From Nitrococcus sp. (GTDB lineage: Bacteria; Pseudomonadota; Gammaproteobacteria; Nitrococcales; Nitrococcaceae), in the NCBI GenBank assembly GCA_030452365.1, contig JAKDMK010000080.1, positions 1-8,492 on the forward strand: a stretch of DNA of 8,492 nucleotides, written 5' to 3'. The notes under the pieces are model-generated. The model worked only from the letters and a program-made list of their open reading frames with translations, searched no databases and was not told the origin of the DNA. Position numbers and translations under genes: made by a program. This document shows, in pieces, positions 6,558 to 8,492 of the stretch. How positions within the stretch are numbered: the stretch's first letter is position 1; every line of letters starts with the position of its first letter.

Positions 6558-6584
6558 ATCTGCTCGGATCTGCACTATTCTGCA
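6558..6584 (-). repeat. Three GCAGA repeats at exact 10-bp spacing upstream of lptF
   Basis: On the minus strand GCAGA occurs three times with a 10-base period (complement TCTGC at 6559-6563, 6569-6573 and 6579-6583), ending 10 bases before the lptF ATG. The copies would face the same side of the helix. They could be a tandem protein-binding site or a leader element; the role is unknown. Confidence 0.5.
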
Positions 6585-6631
6585 AAGTGCGCCCGCAAAT
6601 TGCATTACGATAGCGTTTTTCCGCTCATTCC

Positions 6632-6649
6632 CGCCCCGATGTTGGGGCG
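6632..6649 (+). repeat. GC-rich hairpin in the pepA leader
   Basis: CGCCCC and GGGGCG form a perfect 6-bp stem with a 6-base loop (6638-6643), 62 bases before the pepA start. No T-run follows directly. It could be part of the leader RNA or a DNA dyad. Confidence 0.45.
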
Positions 6650-6652
6650 CTG

Positions 6653-6678
6653 TGTTGCCACGGCGGCGCCGCTGTTGC
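6653..6678. repeat. GC palindrome between TGTTGC direct repeats
   Basis: The perfect 10-bp palindrome GCGGCGCCGC (6663-6672) lies between two TGTTGC copies (6653-6658 and 6673-6678), followed at 6682-6687 by six Ts. It may be a regulator site in the lptF-pepA divergent region. I see no convincing -10/-35 pair for either gene in the 161-base gap. Confidence 0.4.
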
Positions 6679-6698
6679 AGTATTTTTTCAATAAGCAC

Positions 6699-6704
6699 AA
6701 GGAG
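6699..6704 (+). promoter_or_regulatory. Ribosome binding site fixing the pepA start
   Basis: AAGGAG lies 6 bases before the ATG at 6711, so the in-frame upstream extension from TTG 6600 is not the real start. Confidence 0.85.
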
Positions 6705-6710
6705 TCAGCG

Positions 6711-8210
6711 ATGGAATATTTGGTCAAGAGCGGTAGTCCGGAGAAACAGCGTTCGGCCTGCGTCGTGGTCGGTGTTTTCGAGCCGCGCCGCCTCTCCCAA
6801 GCCGCCGCCCAGCTGGACAAGGCGAGCAATAATTTCCTCTCCGGCCTGGTACGCCGGGGCGACATGGAAGGTAGGTTGGGCCAGAATCTGCTGCTGACCA
6901 ATGTACCAGACGTGCTCTGTGAGCGCGTGCTGATGATCGGCTGTGGCCGCGAGAGAGAGTTCAATGACGGGGCCTATCGCCAAGTGCTCGCCGCCATGAT
7001 TAGCCGACTGCAGGACAGTGGTGCAGTGGAAGCGATCACCTACTTGACGGAGCTCAACGTCAAAGGCCGCGATGTGGCCTGGCGGGTTCGCGATGCCATA
7101 ATCAGCGTTGCCGGTTCACTTTATCGTTTCGATAGCCTTAAGAGCAAGCAGGATAGCCCACGGCGTCCGCTGCGCAAGCTTACCTTGAGCGTGCCGGGCC
7201 GGCGCGATCTCGGTGCCGGTGAGCGGGCCGCCGAGATCGGTGGCGCTATTGCTCGTGGCATGACGTTCGCGAAGGACTTGGGCAATCTGCCCGCGAATAT
7301 CTGTACACCGAGCTATCTCGCGCAGCAGGCACAGCAACTGGCCGGTCGCCTGCAGACACTGCAGGTCGAGATCCTCGGCCCCAAGGAGATGGAAAAGCTA
7401 GGGATGGGGGCTTTGCTCTCGGTGGCACGCGGCAGCCGCCAGGAACCTCGGCTCATCATCATGCACTATCAGGGCGCGGGGGCAAAGGCGCGCCCTTATG
7501 TCCTGCTCGGCAAGGGCATTACCTTCGATTCCGGGGGCATCTCGCTCAAGCCGGGACAGGCCATGGATGAGATGAAGTTCGACATGTGCGGTGCGGCCAG
7601 TGTGTTCGGTACCATTCAAGCGGTCGCCGAGCTGGCGCTGCCGGTCAATGTGATCGGCATGGTGGCGGCGAGCGAGAATCTCCCGGACGGCAACGCCAGC
7701 AAGCCCGGCGACATCGTCACCACGCTATCGGGGCAGACGGTGGAGATTCTAAACACCGACGCCGAAGGGCGCTTGGTCCTGTGCGATGCGCTCACTTATA
7801 GCGAGCGTTTCGAGCCAGAGGCCATCGTCGACCTCGCGACACTCACCGGGGCCTGTATCGTTGCACTAGGCCATCACGCCCACGGTTTGCTCGGCAACAG
7901 CACACCTCTGATAAACGAGCTATTGGCAGCGGGTAATGGCGCCGGCGATCGGGCGTGGGAGCTGCCGTTGTGGGATGAATATCAAGAGCAGCTCAAGAGC
8001 AATTTCGCCGATATGGCGAACATCGGTGGGCGCGATGCGGGCACTATTACCGCCGCTTGCTTTCTGTCGCGTTTCACCAAAAAACAGCGTTGGGCTCACC
8101 TGGACATTGCGGGCACGGCCTGGAAAAGCGGAGAGCAAAAAGGCGCGACCGGCCGGCCGGTACCTCTGCTGGTCCAATTCATCCTCGACCGCGTCAGGGA
8201 ACACGGCTAG
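6711..8210 (+). CDS. pepA: Leucyl aminopeptidase PepA (M17 family)
   Basis: This 499-residue cytosolic M17 aminopeptidase removes N-terminal residues from peptides using two metal ions. It follows E. coli PepA from the first residues ([24 protein letters not shown]). After the N-terminal macro-like domain (1 to about 165), the catalytic domain carries all expected residues: K268, D273, K280 ([14 protein letters not shown]), D291 (KFDMCGAA), and D350, E352 and R354 in the signature [10 protein letters not shown]. These correspond to E. coli K270, D275, K282, D293, D352, E354 and R356. The ATG at 6711 is supported by AAGGAG and by alignment. E. coli PepA also binds DNA, in carAB regulation and Xer recombination; whether this one does cannot be told. 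It is followed after 3 bases by holC, a common pair in gammaproteobacteria. Confidence 0.97.
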   Translation: MEYLVKSGSPEKQRSACVVVGVFEPRRLSQAAAQLDKASNNFLSGLVRRGDMEGRLGQNLLLTNVPDVLCERVLMIGCGREREFNDGAYRQVLAAMISRLQDSGAVEAITYLTELNVKGRDVAWRVRDAIISVAGSLYRFDSLKSKQDSPRRPLRKLTLSVPGRRDLGAGERAAEIGGAIARGMTFAKDLGNLPANICTPSYLAQQAQQLAGRLQTLQVEILGPKEMEKLGMGALLSVARGSRQEPRLIIMHYQGAGAKARPYVLLGKGITFDSGGISLKPGQAMDEMKFDMCGAASVFGTIQAVAELALPVNVIGMVAASENLPDGNASKPGDIVTTLSGQTVEILNTDAEGRLVLCDALTYSERFEPEAIVDLATLTGACIVALGHHAHGLLGNSTPLINELLAAGNGAGDRAWELPLWDEYQEQLKSNFADMANIGGRDAGTITAACFLSRFTKKQRWAHLDIAGTAWKSGEQKGATGRPVPLLVQFILDRVREHG

Positions 8211-8213
8211 CCG

Positions 8214-8492
8214 ATGGCGCAGGCACCCCGTATCGATTTCTATCTGCTGGGTACCAGTGATGCCGATGCGCGTGAGCTATTCTGCTGCCGGCTCACCGAG
8301 AAAGCGTATCGGCAAGGTTATCGGGTATTTATCCTCACCGCCGGTAGCACACTCACGCAAGCGCTGGATCTGCGCCTGTGGACCTTCCGGGCCGGCAGCT
8401 TTATACCTCATGCAACGGCCGCGCAGGCAGACGATGAGCCCGTTTTGCTCGGTGAGCAGCCGCCGGCCGCTGCCGTTGACCTGCTGATCAAC
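8214..8492 (+). CDS. holC: DNA polymerase III chi subunit HolC (C-terminus cut by window edge)
   Basis: The first 93 residues of a chi subunit are visible. The start (RIDFYLLG) is followed by CRLTEKAYRQGYRVFIL, LDLRLWTFRAGSFIPH and VLLG, and near the edge VDLLIN. This matches E. coli HolC (FYLL, AAERWRSGKRVLI, LDEALWARPAESFVPH, DILISL). Chi joins the clamp loader through psi and contacts the C-terminal tail of SSB, helping the replisome on SSB-coated DNA. Family length is about 140-150 residues, so roughly 50 are missing off the right edge; there is no internal stop. The ATG lies 3 bases after the pepA stop with only a poor, distant AGGGA ribosome site inside pepA, so coupled translation is likely. 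valS often follows in related genomes but is not in view. Confidence 0.92.
   Translation, partial: MAQAPRIDFYLLGTSDADARELFCCRLTEKAYRQGYRVFILTAGSTLTQALDLRLWTFRAGSFIPHATAAQADDEPVLLGEQPPAAAVDLLIN

Noticed and set aside
6550..6585. TTG start at 6585 for lptF
   Set aside because: It adds 12 residues not found in LptF proteins; ATG 6549 aligns with the family start.
6600..6710. 37-codon N-terminal extension of pepA from TTG 6600
   Set aside because: AAGGAG before ATG 6711 and alignment with E. coli PepA fix the start. The extension is only an open stretch in the leader.
7936..8487. 183-codon open frame overlapping pepA and holC in another frame
   Set aside because: Both pepA and holC are recognisable in their own frames across this span; this frame gives low-complexity sequence rich in Arg and Ser.
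1..8492. Mobile element, CRISPR array, tRNA or phage genes
   Set aside because: Reading both strands I found no transposase, no regularly spaced repeats of CRISPR type, no tRNA-like cloverleaf and no phage-like gene. All genes are core housekeeping types.

Overview
The window is a stretch of core chromosome from a gammaproteobacterium. The evidence is the nlpD-rpoS pair, a stationary-phase sigma factor with an RpoS-type N-terminus, lptF-lptG with divergent pepA-holC, and an alaC-hom pair. The coding sequence is moderately GC-rich, with GC-leaning third positions. The mix looks more like a Chromatiales-type or similar non-enteric lineage than an enteric one: a Mth938/DUF498 gene lies beside alaC, and an RDD gene sits where pcm and surE lie upstream of nlpD in enterics. 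I cannot name the genus. I see no mobile element, CRISPR array, tRNA, rRNA or prophage gene.

Layout: (1) Minus strand, 1-1423: the start of hom (homoserine dehydrogenase, cut by the left edge) preceded by alaC (alanine-forming aminotransferase), probably one operon. (2) 1424-1555: divergent intergenic region with a long dyad. (3) 1556-1930, plus: small Mth938/DUF498-domain protein, convergent with rpoS. (4) Minus, 2026-3885: nlpD then rpoS, separated by a 153-base leader carrying several inverted repeats and a possible promoter. (5) 3940-4428, plus: RDD-family membrane protein whose 3' end overlaps, tail to tail, the 3' end of lptG. (6) Minus, 4382-6549: lptF-lptG, the two inner-membrane subunits of the LPS export ABC transporter, joined by an ATGA overlap. 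(7) 6550-6710: divergent regulatory region with helically phased repeats next to lptF and GC-rich dyads in the pepA leader. (8) Plus, 6711-8492: pepA (leucyl aminopeptidase), then holC (DNA polymerase III chi subunit, cut by the right edge).

Functions: hom and alaC serve aspartate-family and alanine metabolism. nlpD supports daughter-cell separation through amidase activation. rpoS directs the general stress response. lptF-lptG export lipopolysaccharide. pepA recycles peptides and in some bacteria also binds DNA. holC ties the clamp loader to SSB.

I found no undescribed multi-gene system. The observations most worth following are non-coding: the structured nlpD-rpoS intergenic leader, the 11-bp dyad upstream of the DUF498 gene, and the 10-bp-phased GCAGA triplet at lptF.
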